Assembly: GCA_034190875.2 (NCBI GenBank)
Contig: CM067343.1
Coordinates: 60,535,056-60,599,055 of the forward strand
DNA: 64,000 bases
Direction of reading: 5' to 3'
From: Urechis unicinctus
Taxonomy: Eukaryota; Annelida; Polychaeta; Xenopneusta; Urechidae
The position numbers were made by a program, and so were the translations under genes. Numbering within the stretch: position 1 is the stretch's first letter; every line of letters starts with the position of its first letter. The notes beneath the pieces are model-generated. The model made no database searches and had not been told where the DNA came from. It saw nothing but the letters and a program-made list of their open reading frames with translations. Below, piece after piece: positions 1 through 13,765 of the stretch.

Positions 1-898
1 ATATCAAAGACATCACATGAGTCGTGAAATTCAACGGTTTTTATTCCAAAAACCAATCGTAACCTTAATCATTATTCGTGATAATCGACGGAGACATGTT
101 TTGCATCCAAAAAACATCATGAATAAAAGATACGAATATAACTTTTATATTGGTTTGCTATAAGCTGTTTTAGTTTATTGCAATGATCTGTGCGAAATCA
201 TATTAAACTTAACAAGAGCCGCTCTCTGCTTTTAAGTTATGCATCCTTCCATTAAACCATTTGCTTTTATCTCAATGTAGTGTGCATTACAGTATACTTT
301 TTTGTACAGGCAATTCCTTATTTTTCTTCTTCTACATCTCGCAATGATAACGAAACAATTGAATATTGTGAATTTCACACATCTCATTTACAAGAAGTTC
401 TACACAGCATACAGTGCATCGGGCATGTCAAACATATGGTATCCATTTACATTACGCTTCGTATGTAAATAAATGAATTAATTCACCTACAGCAAAACAC
501 TGTTAAATGTCTCATTTACTTTTAAGATATCTGAAAGCAAACACTGTGCTGTGATCTCATATTTATTTAACCCAACTAATTATAATTAATTAACCGTATT
601 TGGAAACCAGACGTTCGTACTGCTACTATCCTTAAATTAGCAATTTCAACACGCATTACCGCTAATTTGCCATCGCTAATGTGACAGGAGAAGTGGTTAA
701 ATAACAAGTCTCCTTCATTATTGAAGTAACTACAGTGCATTTCATCTACATTGCAAGTATGGACAAAGCCACTTGATCTATTATCTACAAATGAAACTAA
801 ATCAAATGAGCGAAATGAAACTTAATTAGTGTTAAACATTTGAATGCAGTCGACTACGATAATAATTTCGCAAAATGGCACTAAACATTGCGCCTTTA

Positions 899-1058
899 AA
901 ATAATCATACACACACAAACACTCAAATATATTTATATGCATATATGAATATACATATATACATACATATATATATGAATATATATATAAATATATATAA
1001 ATATATATTTATAAATATATATATATAGAGATATATCTATGTACATATTTATGTATGT

Positions 1059-1103
<45 letters not shown>

Positions 1104-1299
1104 TATATGCATATATATATATATTCATATGCACATACATATTTATGTATATATATATACATATATATTTATATATATATATTTGTATATATATATATAT
1201 TTATTTATAAATATATATATATATGTATATATATTTGCATACATATATATATGTATATATATATTTATATATATATATATGTATATATAGATATATATG

Positions 1300-1368
<69 letters not shown>

Positions 1369-1412
1369 ATATATATATATATATATATATATGTGCGTGT
1401 ATATATATACGT
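899..1412. repeat. Expanded (TA)n-rich array
   Basis: About 500 bp of TA dinucleotides interrupted by single C, G and A bases. The corresponding site in the right arm (about 47,755-47,820) holds only about 60 bp of CA/TA-rich sequence, so this array grew after the arms formed. The long open frames here are Y/I repeats with no coding value. Confidence 0.9.
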
Positions 1413-1559
1413 CAGACCAGGGTGTGGCTCGCAATTATTGTCTCGCGAGGTCATTTCAATTCACAATAGTGCAATAGTGTAATTGATTGTAGTTTGTTTG
1501 TTATAAATGTCTCTTGATCTTCGTGGACTATTTCAATCATGCTGGATTTGATATCTTAT

Positions 1560-2155
1560 ACAGCCAGCGAAAACTAGGACCAACCCGTTATAATACATGT
1601 CAAGCACTTTTTTTATCAATTGTTGTTCAATAATATTGGTTGTACAGTTGTTCCGGTCAAAAGGGAGCATACTTTTCCCTATTTTTAGGTGCTAGTTGCA
1701 CTCGTATATTGGTGTCCGTAATAGTGTCACATGGTCATGACGATGTTGTCGGCTTTTCTACTTCGAGTGACATTTCTATTTTTCAACAATAACCTGCTAT
1801 TCAGTCATTGACCCGGAAGAGTAATATCTGATGATGTATGTGACACAGTGTTTCGTTTATTTGATGCAAGGCTTTCTAGCGTTAAAGTAGCTCTTCATAG
1901 AGAACGCTTCCTCTACCTTTAAATAAGCAATTTTAATTCGCTTACAATGCAACGCGCAATATGCTTTAACCGTATCTCGATATCGCACGTCTTAAACAAC
2001 TGAATGTTGTTACCGATTGGAACCTGATGTGTTTAAGGTCGACCAAGATGTTTTTATAGATGTCGGTCATGTTGTAGTGTTGAATTCGGGTTTGATAGCT
2101 GATGCAGCCATATGCCACATATATTTACAAATCGGTTGGTCGTTTTTTACACAAG
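1560..2155. other. Segment without an obvious counterpart in the right arm
   Basis: Sequence on both sides (about 1,500-1,555 and 2,156 onward) aligns with the right arm near 47,690 and 47,630, but these roughly 600 bases have no visible partner there. It is either an insertion in the left arm or a deletion in the right. No ORF or terminal repeat is recognised. Confidence 0.4.
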
Positions 2156-4635
2156 CACTGTGAGTTGATGGTGGTTGAAAATAAACTAACATTAAGGGAG
2201 AACACTTCAAGCACTGTACCTGGTTCAATACATACCGTCATTTCACTAACCGTGAATGCTTGAAGGCACAGTAATTGTAAGTGATTTTCAATATAGCTAA
2301 ACGATGTTAGCTACATATCACTCAATATATATTCGTATGAGCTCTGTCATATCCTACTAGAAGGCATTTGCCGTTAGTATGCCAAGTTACGACGATGCGC
2401 GTCTTTTGGAATACACGCCTTATATTGGCCGAAGTCGGCATCGGCAGTATCATGTGGGAATAAAACGCGCAGTATTTGGCATTTGTTCAAGTTGACCATT
2501 GGATTGGTTAATATATTACAATATAGCCCGTCTTCTATGTATATATATATTCGTACATTCGTACGCGTATAAATACGTTAACACACAAGTTTTTTTAATC
2601 GTATACAAAAGCAAACCAATAGTGCTGTGCTGCAAACAAATTCATTATTTCATCACATCATCACCGAATGAATACGTCACCCAGTTCAGGAAGAGGATTG
2701 ATAAATGAAGGACATCGACTTCGATGCACTAGGCTTACAGTAATTGCTTGGCATGTGGATAGATTTATGGACTTCGTTGAAAAGATTGCAACTGTGAGAG
2801 CATCGATTTGTGCCCAGTTATTTCGCGAAATTCCTCAAATATCTACTACGTTCTTTTTTGTATGTATTATTTCCAATTTAATTATATGCAGTAAATCGGA
2901 AACTAACCTACAGATTTGTACCATTGAAAATAGAATTTGCACAGTCGCATGTGGCGATAACATTAGCATAAGAGAACAGATAAGTGCCACATCCCGAGGA
3001 TCATTTACATCGGTATCTGTGTGAGATATTAGCTTGTATCCGCTACTCCATTACAACTAATAACTCAATCTGTAGTGAACATCGTTTAATATTCTTGGCC
3101 AAAAGCACCGATATCTAAATCACTTGGGCATTGGGACCACACGTTAGTCAAAGAAACGGCTCAATGTCTGTTTTCTTTTATTCTAGAAATACGCAAATTA
3201 ATCGGGTTAACATTCCGAGCATTCTATAACAGCAAGCATAAGCAAATTGCAACCCCATTCAATTAAAGTGTTGAAGTGTATATTTAGCGTTTTGATGTAT
3301 TGATCACTATGTGTGAAATTGTAGCGAATGCACCTATGAATATCGACGCAGAATCAGGTTCCTATCTATCATCTGTTCAATCACTTGTCATTATGACAGA
3401 CTATGTGACAGATAAATGCAGAAATGGAACTTAATAAACGATGAATTACAGCTCAATGTATTCACTCTTTCCAAGAATGTACCTTCGTGACTTGTGTACC
3501 GGACAACACAGGAGAGCCAAATAACCATTCAGCATGCAAGGGTTTACACCAAAGGCCTTTATGAGTTATGTTAAAGGCAGCACTGTGATCTCACGACCAG
3601 TCTATTTAGATGGATAGTATTCGCAGAAAACCGATATACAGAGGTTGCAATAACGTTGCTCTTAATACTTCCGGGTCGCACATGATTTTATAATCATCTT
3701 ACGGCGATGCACTACCTGAATATGCTGGCTGTGTCACATATACTGACTGTTTGTCTCTCAGTGGCACTGCGGAATATTGTGATTGTTACTATAATTCCGA
3801 TCTCGAGTATGTAGAAATGAGACACACTGGTAATTGTTCGTAGATGATATTATTAAATAGTTGCACGGTATCATTCTCAATTTAAGGATTGGTTTATATT
3901 GAATGTTTTTATTTGCTCCATTTTCTGCAGTCAAACCCAATATCGCTACCGGAAATAATCAATCTTTTAACAGGTTACTATTGAAATCCAAATAAATCGT
4001 AAAAAAACTCTTACAGCACTGCTTGTCTTATCAATCATCAGAACCAAAGCAACCACCAAACTTAAATTGCCTGTCGATGTAAATGTCAGCTGCGCCATTA
4101 ATGTATGGCCCAGTCTGGGGGAATATCTTATCAAGAGCAGCCAAACAAACATGGCTTTGTTCATTAAAGTTCCACTGTATACCAGCACATTAGTCTGTAG
4201 TGTAGCTAGGTCACTTAGTCACTCAGTGAATGCAGTATGAATAAAAAAAGTTGAAAAAATTATTGACGCGGATAGATGAAACAATTGTTACATTCGTACT
4301 CTTCGCAAGTGTTGTGTTCCAAGAATAAAATGATACATACCTGTAAGGCTGGACACAACAGCCAGTCATTGGTGGCAATGTTTGTGCGTGATCTACCTGA
4401 CAAGTGACCTCTAAAATCTCACCTGACACAAACCATCAAGATATGCTGCATTTCCCTATTGATTAACCTTGGTCACTACGCACTCAAATTACCACACTAT
4501 TCGCTAGGTTTCTCTTACTCATTTTTAGTGACATTATTAAAATGTCCCTGGCTTCCGATTAGGACGAATTTGCCACGCACTACAGTGTTATGTTGAAATT
4601 GCGGGACAATTTGGGCTAAAATAGCAGGACAGCAT

Positions 4636-4762
4636 TTGCCTTTTTTTCTGATTTTGACCGGGGAACCAATATCCCTTCCATTTACTTGTCAAGTTTATCT
4701 TTCGTTCCCTGGGTTTGTTGATAATGAACCCCACAAAACGTCTGTTTATCTCGATAACGAAG
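4636..4762 (+). other. Possible exon fragment present in both arms
   Basis: The reading frame here resembles the one on the opposite strand of the right arm (45,066-45,267), sharing residues such as FVDNE, HKTS and YLDNEG. In both arms this frame is followed at the same point by GTAAGTACTGTC, a good splice-donor match. Family unknown; an immunoglobulin-like strand is conceivable but not supported. It may be an exon of a lost gene or chance conservation of a repeat. Confidence 0.3.
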
Positions 4763-5450
4763 GTAAGTACTGTCAGTCTATTGCATCTTTATATGTTACA
4801 TTCACTATATCCTTACGAGGATAATCTAATCTGCAATGTGCCCCTTTGTTGTGTTGAGACTTTATAAATGGTAATCAATGATTACTCCAGATTACCGAAG
4901 GCTAGGTTAGGTTTATATTGTGGAAATTATCGGTCCCCAGGCATACGGATGCTTACAATTTGCAATTTACAAAATGTCACTACCAATAAGTCATGTCGAA
5001 CGACAAATAATGAAATAGCAGAGCAGAATTTCAAAACCGTCTTATGGTAACTAAATTATTTAAACCAAGCTGAACATATAATGATGATATGTACAGGTTG
5101 CACCAATTCGAAACACAAAGTATACTGCCTGAATTTGGAAATATGGAATCAATTGAAGGCTCTTGAGAATGCTACCACCTGTGCACATGGCTTATGTGAG
5201 CGAGTGAACAAGACCGAAATGGGTCTAGAAACTCTGCTCATATGGCTATGAGGAAAATGTGGACTACTTTATTTGCATTTTTTCTCATTTTCTATTCGAA
5301 TCAAATTGGATAAAGTAACAAAATATTTGTGTGTGATTAATGCAGTAAGCAATTTTATGATGACGGCCAATGGCAATGCTCTCCTTATTTAGGCGTATAT
5401 AGTACAGCAACAAAGTGACGAGTGATGGAAATCTACGATGTCATCGCTAT

Positions 5451-5508
5451 ACAATGTGCAATGTAATACGCAGCAAAACACAATGTGCAATGTAATACGC
5501 AGCAAAAC
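5451..5508. repeat. Perfect 29-bp tandem duplication
   Basis: Two identical 29-base copies (5,451-5,479 and 5,480-5,508) beginning acaatgtgca. The equivalent right-arm region (about 44,270-44,330) shows only one diverged copy, so the duplication is recent and specific to the left arm. Confidence 0.9.
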
Positions 5509-7679
5509 ACAATTGGAGCGTTTACTTGACCCGAATTTACCACTTTATATTTGAAACGTCAATTTATACGTTGTGAATCAAATTCATCTCATGTACGCGA
5601 AACAGTAAAGATGGTGCTTTTCGGTATATGTTATAGTGCTGAGGTAACATTGTCTGTTCATCGGATAAAAATATGCTTTATGATCATCATATTAATTATT
5701 TAAAGGGAGAAAATACCTTAAGTTTGACCAAACATCACACATACAACATGATTTAATAACGTTTTAGGCTTCATAGCGAATGCTTTACGGTGAAGCTAGC
5801 ACTAAAAGCTGTGGAAAACCTAAAGGATTGCGAGAGAATAATATATCTAGTAAACAGGCCGTGTCTCAATCCAGTTGCAAATACAATAGCTACCTAGATT
5901 ACGTTGCTAAAACCAAAGCTGCAGTAAATGTACAGTTATGTGCGATTTGTAATAAACGAGAATCCTACTTTTTATTAGTTAGCAAACCAACTTCAAATGA
6001 ATGCGGTTAATTGACGAGTTGTGACTGCATTAACGAGCTTGTTAAGAATATGCATAATGAAACAACCCAAGGCTTTTGCGTCCCTGAACATACATAATGG
6101 ACCACTCGTTAGAGGTATAAGTAGTAAGAGTGCTTTTTCCGTGGCGCTTAATGTATTATATCTGTCATCTATAATAAGAATCCACAAATTGCACCATAAC
6201 GAATTTTTATTCATCTAACTACCGGACGTACACTTTCCACACGGAGGTTAAGGGATGTACTGCTAATGCATATTGGTCGATAAATATTGAGAACCAGGTA
6301 GTGAACCAGATAGAAAAATCATATGGACAAATGTAGTGGAATATGACTAGCCCGTGCAGGAACCTACTGGTACGAGGTAGGCTGGGTAATGAATTATCTT
6401 ACAAAGGTGTAGAAGAGGGGTTTATCGTTTCTTTGCAAAGAACGAGGATTCATTGATGTTTTATGTAAAATGTCTTGCTACTGCACCGTCAGTGCGTTTG
6501 CGATAATTGGAACGAACACATTTTACACAATATTCGGAATTTTCCCCCCACATTCCATGAGTTTTTCTTTCGCTCTTACGCCAGTGTGTCATCCTCATAT
6601 TTGCACGACCCTTAACCATATTTAGACATTTAGGTCAAGGCAAATGGCTGATCGGTTATTCGCGGTGTTGGGCATCACTGACGCAAAATAAAAAAAACAT
6701 ACTAAAACATGTGTGAAGCGACAATCTAATGCCTAGTGTGTATAAATTCACTCGCCGGTTTTATTTCCAACGACAAACAACACATCTGTTGGTCTCTTGT
6801 TTTTTTTAATCGCTTATTGGGACATGAATACGTATACCATTTAGGCTTTGGTCAAGACTGCTCCGTAAACCCAATAGTTAGTTCTTCCTACTGCCAATTG
6901 CTGCTATCAGGGGAACCTTTTACTATGATATGTACGTGAGTGCCCATTTTTACTGTCAGTCCTCAACTCCTTTATCCGTTCTCTCTACCTATCCGTCGCT
7001 CTCTCTCTCACTCACGTAAATTAACCCACACAGACGTGTTTTCCGACCTTAAACATTTATATATTGTTGTAATTCATGAGTGAATGAACAACGGCACAAA
7101 AACGCCAACGAGAGGTGTAGAAAGATAAAAGATATAAAAATAGAAGCTTTTGCGGGCATCCTATAGGCTTGGCTGCCATGCAAAATGATAAAAAGCACTA
7201 CAAACGCTGGTGCCGTTAAACAAGCAGCATCAAACGCTCAAGCAGAAATATGCGTCTTGATTATAAAATGAGCCAGGCTTGCACAGCAACTCGGTGACGC
7301 GGCCCAAGTAGACCAATGTTATTTATAGCAAGAGAAGCGCACAGTTGCAATTGCATATCGGCTTGTAAGTTGTGTTTGGCTTTGTCACGGAGGCGTTCAT
7401 TGTATGGCACAACACTGCCACGTCATTTCACAGGCGCCATATGTCTCACACTGAACCTTTTGGGCGATATAGGATAAATGCGGGATAACACCTACTTACC
7501 AACGACTGCCACACGGTTTTACTTATTTGGAAATCATAGTCAGAAATGTAGTCAGAAATGTTCACTTACACGTTAGCTAATTGGTCATGATAAAGCCACT
7601 TTCAGTTAGTGAGAGATGAGTTATGCCCGTGATCCCGAATTCGCACTTCAATAAGCAGGGTCAAAATATCTATAACGAT

Positions 7680-7860
7680 GCGATGAAGAGAGTAAGAAGG
7701 GGGCGGGGACAAGAGAGGGAGCGAAAGGAGGGGAGAGAGTGTGAGAGATGCACAGAGAGTGGGTGAGATAAGATAGAGAGAGAGGAAGATAAAGAGGGAG
7801 AGAGAGTGAGAGAGAGGGAGGGAGAAAGGGATAGAGAGCGAGGGAGAGATTGTCTAGTCG
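7680..7860. repeat. (GA)n-rich array
   Basis: Purine-rich low-complexity tract of GA/GGGA/GAGAGT units. Just outside it, 7,885-7,960 resembles 8,510-8,590, so the flanks of the GA/TA arrays are themselves duplicated in this arm. Confidence 0.85.
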
Positions 7861-8115
7861 TGTGCCTATCGCATCAAAATATTATTTTTTTCCACATTAC
7901 GGAAATATAACCCAAACATACCTATTCTGTCTATGAGCCAGCCGGAAAGGTGCCCATGAATAAGTTATGAATAGTTATACCCGTTATCATGAAAATTGTC
8001 TCTCACTTTAATAAGCACGTTAAAAATAGTTATAACGATGCGACCATGAGACATCAGTTCAGATGACACAACTAACACGCGTCAGTTTTGATCATGCCCG
8101 AAAAAGCCGTCTTTA

Positions 8116-8118
8116 TAG

Positions 8119-8149
<31 letters not shown>

Positions 8150-8265
8150 TAGATAGAGAGAGAGATATATAGATATATATATATATATATAGATATAGAT
8201 ATATATAGAGAAATATATAAGGAGAATATATATATAGGGAGAGAGATAGAGACATATATATAGAA

Positions 8266-8296
<31 letters not shown>

Positions 8297-8451
8297 TAGA
8301 TAGATATATATATATCTTTTATAGAGATCTATATATAGATATATCTCTCATATATATATATATATCTATGTATTATATATATCTCTCTATATATCTCTAT
8401 ATATATATCTCTATCTCTCTCTATATATATATCTATATATATATATATATA

Positions 8452-8498
<47 letters not shown>

Positions 8499-8505
8499 AT
8501 GCATA
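8116..8505. repeat. (TA)n/(GA)n array with internal dyad symmetry
   Basis: The first half is TA and GAGA units, the second half TA and TCTC units, so the two halves can pair. It corresponds to the CT/TA array at 41,430-41,965 in the right arm and sits just inside the inner end of the inverted repeat. Confidence 0.85.
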
Positions 8506-8630
8506 TATTGGTTTTCCAGTTATGGGAATTTACACAAAAACTACCTATTCCGTCTATGTATCGGCCGTCCATGTACTCATTAACAATTAATCACCTTCAC
8601 TTGACATCAGACCCGGCATTCTTTCGATTT

Positions 8631-9689
8631 GAAGGCGCGCTCTGCTTATCAATTCTCGCAAAATGAAATTTCGCTATTTCATCACCGATCATTTGCAAAC
8701 CGTCGATGCTTCACCAGGACAAACTTTACCTTATAGATTTTAATCAGGAATGAGACATCTGACGAAGCAGATGAAGACGCCAGAGATGCCCCTTTTTACT
8801 TAATCACATGGTAATTTATAAGATACCGTCGTTTACCCAATGATACTCTCAAAAGGTGGAGCAGGTTTTTCAGTGATGATGGCCCTTTCATTGTATGAAT
8901 TGTATGTCTAAAGGAATATAATTAAAGAGCATAAATTCCAGATATTGCTCAGAAGCTTTATATTTGGGATGTGACTTCATATACCACTCTTTGTATGTCG
9001 AGACGAGTATTTGCACCCATTTTGCCGTTAATGGGCTGCGTGGTGTCGGCTTATTACGACAACAAAAGCAAAGGTAGAGATCAGGTACCGTAAAACTGCA
9101 CTTATTTCGATGAATGGGTAACACATCGAAAGCCAGCGGAAATGTTGTTTGCCTAGCAGTAATGCGACTGCATGTTCAACGTTGTTTCTATGCCAACATA
9201 ATTGGCGGTAATGTTATCAGGATACAGCGTGCGTACAATAGAAAAAGGTATACAAATTAGGCCAATTGTCACAAAATTAGTTTTACAACCATTCCCCGTC
9301 GTTCCATTGCGTTTTATCGACACATTATAGCTTTATTTTACTAATCTATTGACGCGTTTTCGAAGAATTATACGAACAATGACAGTGATATGGGGGCAAT
9401 TGTATGAAACCAATTGGTCAAATGTGTCAATTTGTACCTGTGTACCACAGACAACCTATGGTTCCTTATAGCAGGAACTAGTATTAAGCTATGAGCCACT
9501 ATCGACTTTATCATGAGCCATATATTTGAGCATTTCACTCTACACCCTCAGTGTGCTCATAAATAAGTACTGTTGGTCATACTTCAGGGCATAATTGTGT
9601 CATAAACTTTATTTTGAAATCAGGATATGCATCGCACGTTGGTTCAAGTTGGCCCAAATTGCCTCTATAAAAAGTCTACATAATGTTGA
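8631..9689. other. Non-coding stretch, nothing recognised
   Basis: Sequence between the inner end of the left arm and the third copy of the arm tip. The longest open frame (8,888-9,124, - strand, 78 codons) resembles no known family and has no supporting context. Confidence 0.5.
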
Positions 9690-10360
9690 AAACACGCAGT
9701 AGATCGAGATAAAGCAATCACTGTCACCATAACTGGTTCAATGGAAGGATGCATAACATAAGAGCAGAGAGAATCTCTTTTGAAGATTAATATGATTTCG
9801 CTCATACCATAGCAATAGACTAAAACAGATTATAGTAAGCCAAAAGAAAGGTTTTATTCGTATATTTCATTTACAATTCATTCCTCCGTCGATAATCACG
9901 AACAAAGATTAAGGTTACGTTTGGGTATTTGTAATAACCACCGTTCAATTTCGCGACTCCTGTGATGTCTTTGATATTGATACAGACTGCCTCATATTTT
10001 AAGTGCAACATGTTAAGTCCTTTTAAATTGTCAGCAAAGTGTCGCCACGGTAAATAATTGGATCGCTGGTGTAGCACAGTTGCTGAATCTGATAAATACC
10101 GCATGCCCCACTGCTCGTAGAATACACATTCTTGTGCCATGTACATGGTCGATTATCACGATTATCACGATTATCACGATTATCACGATTATCACGATTA
10201 TCACGATTATCACGATTATCACGATTATCACGACAATATCGTTCAGCATACAGATATACATCTGATCTACTCCTTTGTAATAACGTACACGATTGTGTCG
10301 ACTGTTGTCAAACGTTGCCAACAGAAACAGTTCTATGTAGAGTTTAGATGCAATGACATC
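9690..10360 (+). repeat. Third copy of the inverted-repeat outer tip
   Basis: This block is in direct orientation with 48,430-48,890 (a 25-base exact block at 9,747-9,771 equals 48,490-48,514) and inverted relative to 1-260 (9,883-9,976 is the diverged reverse complement of about 1-95). The stretch 9,860-10,150 is retained in this copy and the left arm but largely absent in the right arm. Confidence 0.8.
10151..10232. repeat. 9-bp minisatellite (gattatcac), about nine copies
   Basis: Head-to-tail copies of gattatcac. Because the unit is 9 bp every frame stays open, producing artefactual ORFs (DYH, RLS and IIT repeats) on both strands. The matching position near 48,780 has a single gattatcac-like unit, so expansion was local. 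Confidence 0.95.
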
Positions 10361-13216
10361 CTTATATGATTACATATGTTCCAAAATATATTGTCAACAA
10401 CTACAATTTGCTGGTGACTGTGAAGACCAAATCATATTATAGTCGCATTAGAAGCAAATGATACCTTAACCTTTTCATAGAATAGCATTCGTTCGTATGT
10501 AAATTATGAAAGGATATTCGTTTAAACGTCAGACCTATAACGCTCTTGCTCCAGAAAGATTAGCAATAATTGCAATAGTCGATAATATATAATGTCATTG
10601 ATGAATCACGCTTTTCAGGTGAAATACATTCCTACTTGTTTTGAATAGGGGCTTCGCGTAAAATTGTTCAGTGCAATGAATATGATTGAAAATGACCGTT
10701 CAATTAATACAAACGACCATGTTATATGCGCTAACCAATCACATCCCTTGTTCATAGTTTCTCGCTATTATGGCGGTAAACGCACTAAATAAGTGAAAAA
10801 CAGTTATTGGTATCCAAAAGCTTATTTGACTACCTCTAGCTGCAATTAGTTCAGCAAGAACTGAATTTGAAAAGTCGAATTTGAAGAACAGAGGTGTTGT
10901 TGCCGTTAATATGAAAATGTTGCTAGCGGCAGATATATGCAAGGACTTTCTATATTCATATCACTTGACTGCAAGCATTATTGCAAATCCTTACCGGGTC
11001 ACCTTAGCACAGCAAATCCACAGTAATATATAAATATAACTGAAGGACATCCCTAAATGACTCGTCGTGGTGTGGTTTCGTTGGCTTTAGGTTATCGGGT
11101 ACTTAGGTAGCATAGATAACGAGTATTCCCAAGAGAGCCAACAGTACAGCCACAAGGTTCATCATTGTCAGACTGGAACTAACGAAAGTTGGATGGTCGA
11201 TTTAGATATTGAACTCCAATGACAGTTAAATCTAGTAATCATCGATGCGATCTACGTTAAATTGATGGCTGATATTCGGTAGGGGTGTGTTTGCTAGTAT
11301 TGTAGTCTCAGGCCAAGTAGACACGTCATATGGGTGAATAAGCCATTTCTCAGAAAGCGTATCGGTAATTATACTTCACATTGACATAAAACACCAGACG
11401 TTTAGCTAATGTTTGTACGAATACCATTCGGAGTATCGAGCAAGGATCGTATTAAATGTATGCTGCCTGTTACCACTTTCACGTTCATTACATTCACGCT
11501 GCAGGCAAACAGTAAGGGGAAATACTATGTATGTATATGATTATGATCCCGAAAAGAGCTCAAAATTGATTAAACATTAATGCCTTTAGTCTTTTACTCT
11601 TCCTTCAATATTGATAATAGCTATGATATGGAATAACACCGAAAAATGAGATAAATAACATATTAATTTGTTGTATATCAAGGTATTTAGGCTTGGTTGT
11701 TATGGTTTAAATGGATCATCAAGAGCACTGATTAACTGCGGTGTTTTGTAAACAGCACAATCCTCAATTTCAACCCTCTAATGCAACAAAACTGAGGAAG
11801 GATGTTGCTGTATTGCTTAAGTTTATATTAATTTCATGTTCGGTGATAATTAAGGTCAATGAGATATTATCCCCTGAGATAGAGAATGCGCACAGCCGAT
11901 TTTCATCGACATTTGGGGTTGAATTATCGACCCACATTCATTCTCTCCTGTATAACCTTCCATCGTAGCTGCACGCCCACAATAGTGCATCGCAACTTTA
12001 ATTATTTATTGCCTCATTAGTAATTTGTTAACATGGATATGGCAATTAAACTGCATTGATGCACCAAAGACAAATACCCTAATCGAATGTCTAGCCTAAC
12101 GCTTTATGTGTCTTAGAGTCCCCGATGCGTACATGCAGCCTGGGGGATATTAGATTTGAGCAGAGCTTCTTTGCCAATAAGCCTAAAAGGCCTCTAGCAC
12201 AATAAGCAATCATATCACCAAAATGTCTCATGTGTGTTATAAAAACCTGTTTTTACGCTTAAAATATACATCTCCAGACTTATGCATGAAACGATTAAAT
12301 GATTATACCTCATATTGTTCTTATTTATGTGATAGCATTGACTAACCCTAACCCTGGCAATATCGTGAATGGCATTAGTGAAACTGATCTATAACTGAAT
12401 TCACAGGACATCAAAAGGTTAACAAAGTTTAGCTTACATATTCACGTCATAGTTACTGTAACGATAATGCTGCGTCAATATACCACAGTCTCCAGTCATT
12501 GTCCGAATAATAGATTCACCAGGAGACGAGAATCCTTCCTTGAAGTGTCCATTTGGTGCTTTCATTTTTATACCAATATGAGCTTCTATACAACCAACCG
12601 AAATGGTAAAGTATTAGTGAGTGACATGTTTTTATCAAAGCATTCATGTTAGTGATAGTTATCTATCACTTTAACTAACGCTGCAATTGACGTCTAGAAT
12701 AGGGAACGAGAATGTCAGAATTTGTCCGAGCTAAGACGATTGTTCGATTACTTCCTTTAATTGTCACATTTAGACCATGCATGATTACTGGACAAATAAA
12801 CAACAGGACTTAGGTAAATTCTAAAATACAAATTGTTTCAATAAGTGCTTTATGGCTCCATTTCACAATGAGACATATACACTGGTGTTATACGCCGGCA
12901 AACAATACAGTACAGATTGGTTCAAAACGTAGATGCACAATCCTGAAGATAAAAAAGTCAGGAGTACAAACTGTGGATTTATAGGCGGAAACTAGCTTAG
13001 CAAGTTGGCTCAAGGTTTTGTTGAAATATACTGCTGTGTACAATGTCTAACGACCTCCAGTGCTTTGGGGATAATAAAGCCGGAAGAAGTCATAACCAAT
13101 GAAGTTATACCATCCCTTTAACTCAGCCGTGCACGATCATCACAAGCAGAGAACGTTTGTTATTTAGCCAAACTATACAACTATACACTTGCATTCTCAT
13201 TCGTTACTTTGTGAAA
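10361..13216. other. Non-coding stretch, nothing recognised
   Basis: No gene, RNA or repeat family recognised. Short frames (for example 11,741-11,968, + strand, 75 codons) have no domain or context. A two-unit ccctaaccct-like run at about 12,343 is too short to be telomeric. Confidence 0.5.
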
Positions 13217-13765
13217 ACGTGCATATATATATAAACATATATGTACATATATACACATATATATGCAATATTTCAATATGCATATATATTTTTACATATA
13301 TATGCATATAAAGATCTATACATTCATATATATGCATATAAATGCATTATATAAATATGTATACATATAAATATATATATATACATATATTCATAAATAT
13401 ATATATATAACTTCACATATATAAATATACATATATATATTCATATATATATATGTTTATATAAACATATATTAATATATATATTTATACATACATATAT
13501 AAATATATTTATATATTTTCATTTATTTTTAAAACATACATATAAATATATTTATTATATATACGTATATATATATGTATATATATGTATATATATATAT
13601 CTTTTACATATATGTAAAATTATACATTTGAACATATATATGCATGTATAAATATATACATGCATATATATATATATATTATTTATACATATCTATATTT
13701 ATATATATATATTTATACATATATATATTTATATATATATATATGTATGCATATACATATAGAAT
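13217..13765. repeat. (TA)n-rich array with CATATA variants
   Basis: About 550 bp of TATATA/CATATA/TTTATA units, more degenerate than the array at 899-1,412. No coding content. Confidence 0.9.

Larger units (their letters stand above)
1..8630 (+). repeat. Left arm of a giant diverged inverted repeat
   Basis: This stretch matches, in reverse complement and in order, the sequence at about 41,260-48,900. The clearest anchor is an exact 40-base pairing of 7,277-7,316 with 42,441-42,480. Other pairs seen by eye are 210-260 with 48,475-48,520, 2,390-2,490 with 47,310-47,400, 2,690-2,830 with 46,960-47,090, 3,290-3,420 with 46,370-46,490, 4,540-4,765 with 45,065-45,215, and 8,510-8,620 with 41,270-41,390. 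The arms differ by many substitutions and indels, so the duplication is old. No intact gene was recognised. The arm probably continues left of base 1. Confidence 0.85.

Noticed and set aside
1039..1482. Long Y/I-rich open frames on both strands
   Set aside because: They follow the TA dinucleotide array and exist in several frames at once; no coding signal.
3967..4429. Immunoglobulin-like exons (for example GEILEVTCQV at about 4,400, -)
   Set aside because: Single short motif, no paired Cys/Trp pattern, and frames on both strands; not enough to call a domain.
10031..10369. CRISPR-like or coding repeat
   Set aside because: Unit is only 9 bp without spacers, and all frames stay open; it is a minisatellite.
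12340..12360. Telomere-like ccctaaccct
   Set aside because: Only about two units; too short to be an internal telomeric repeat.
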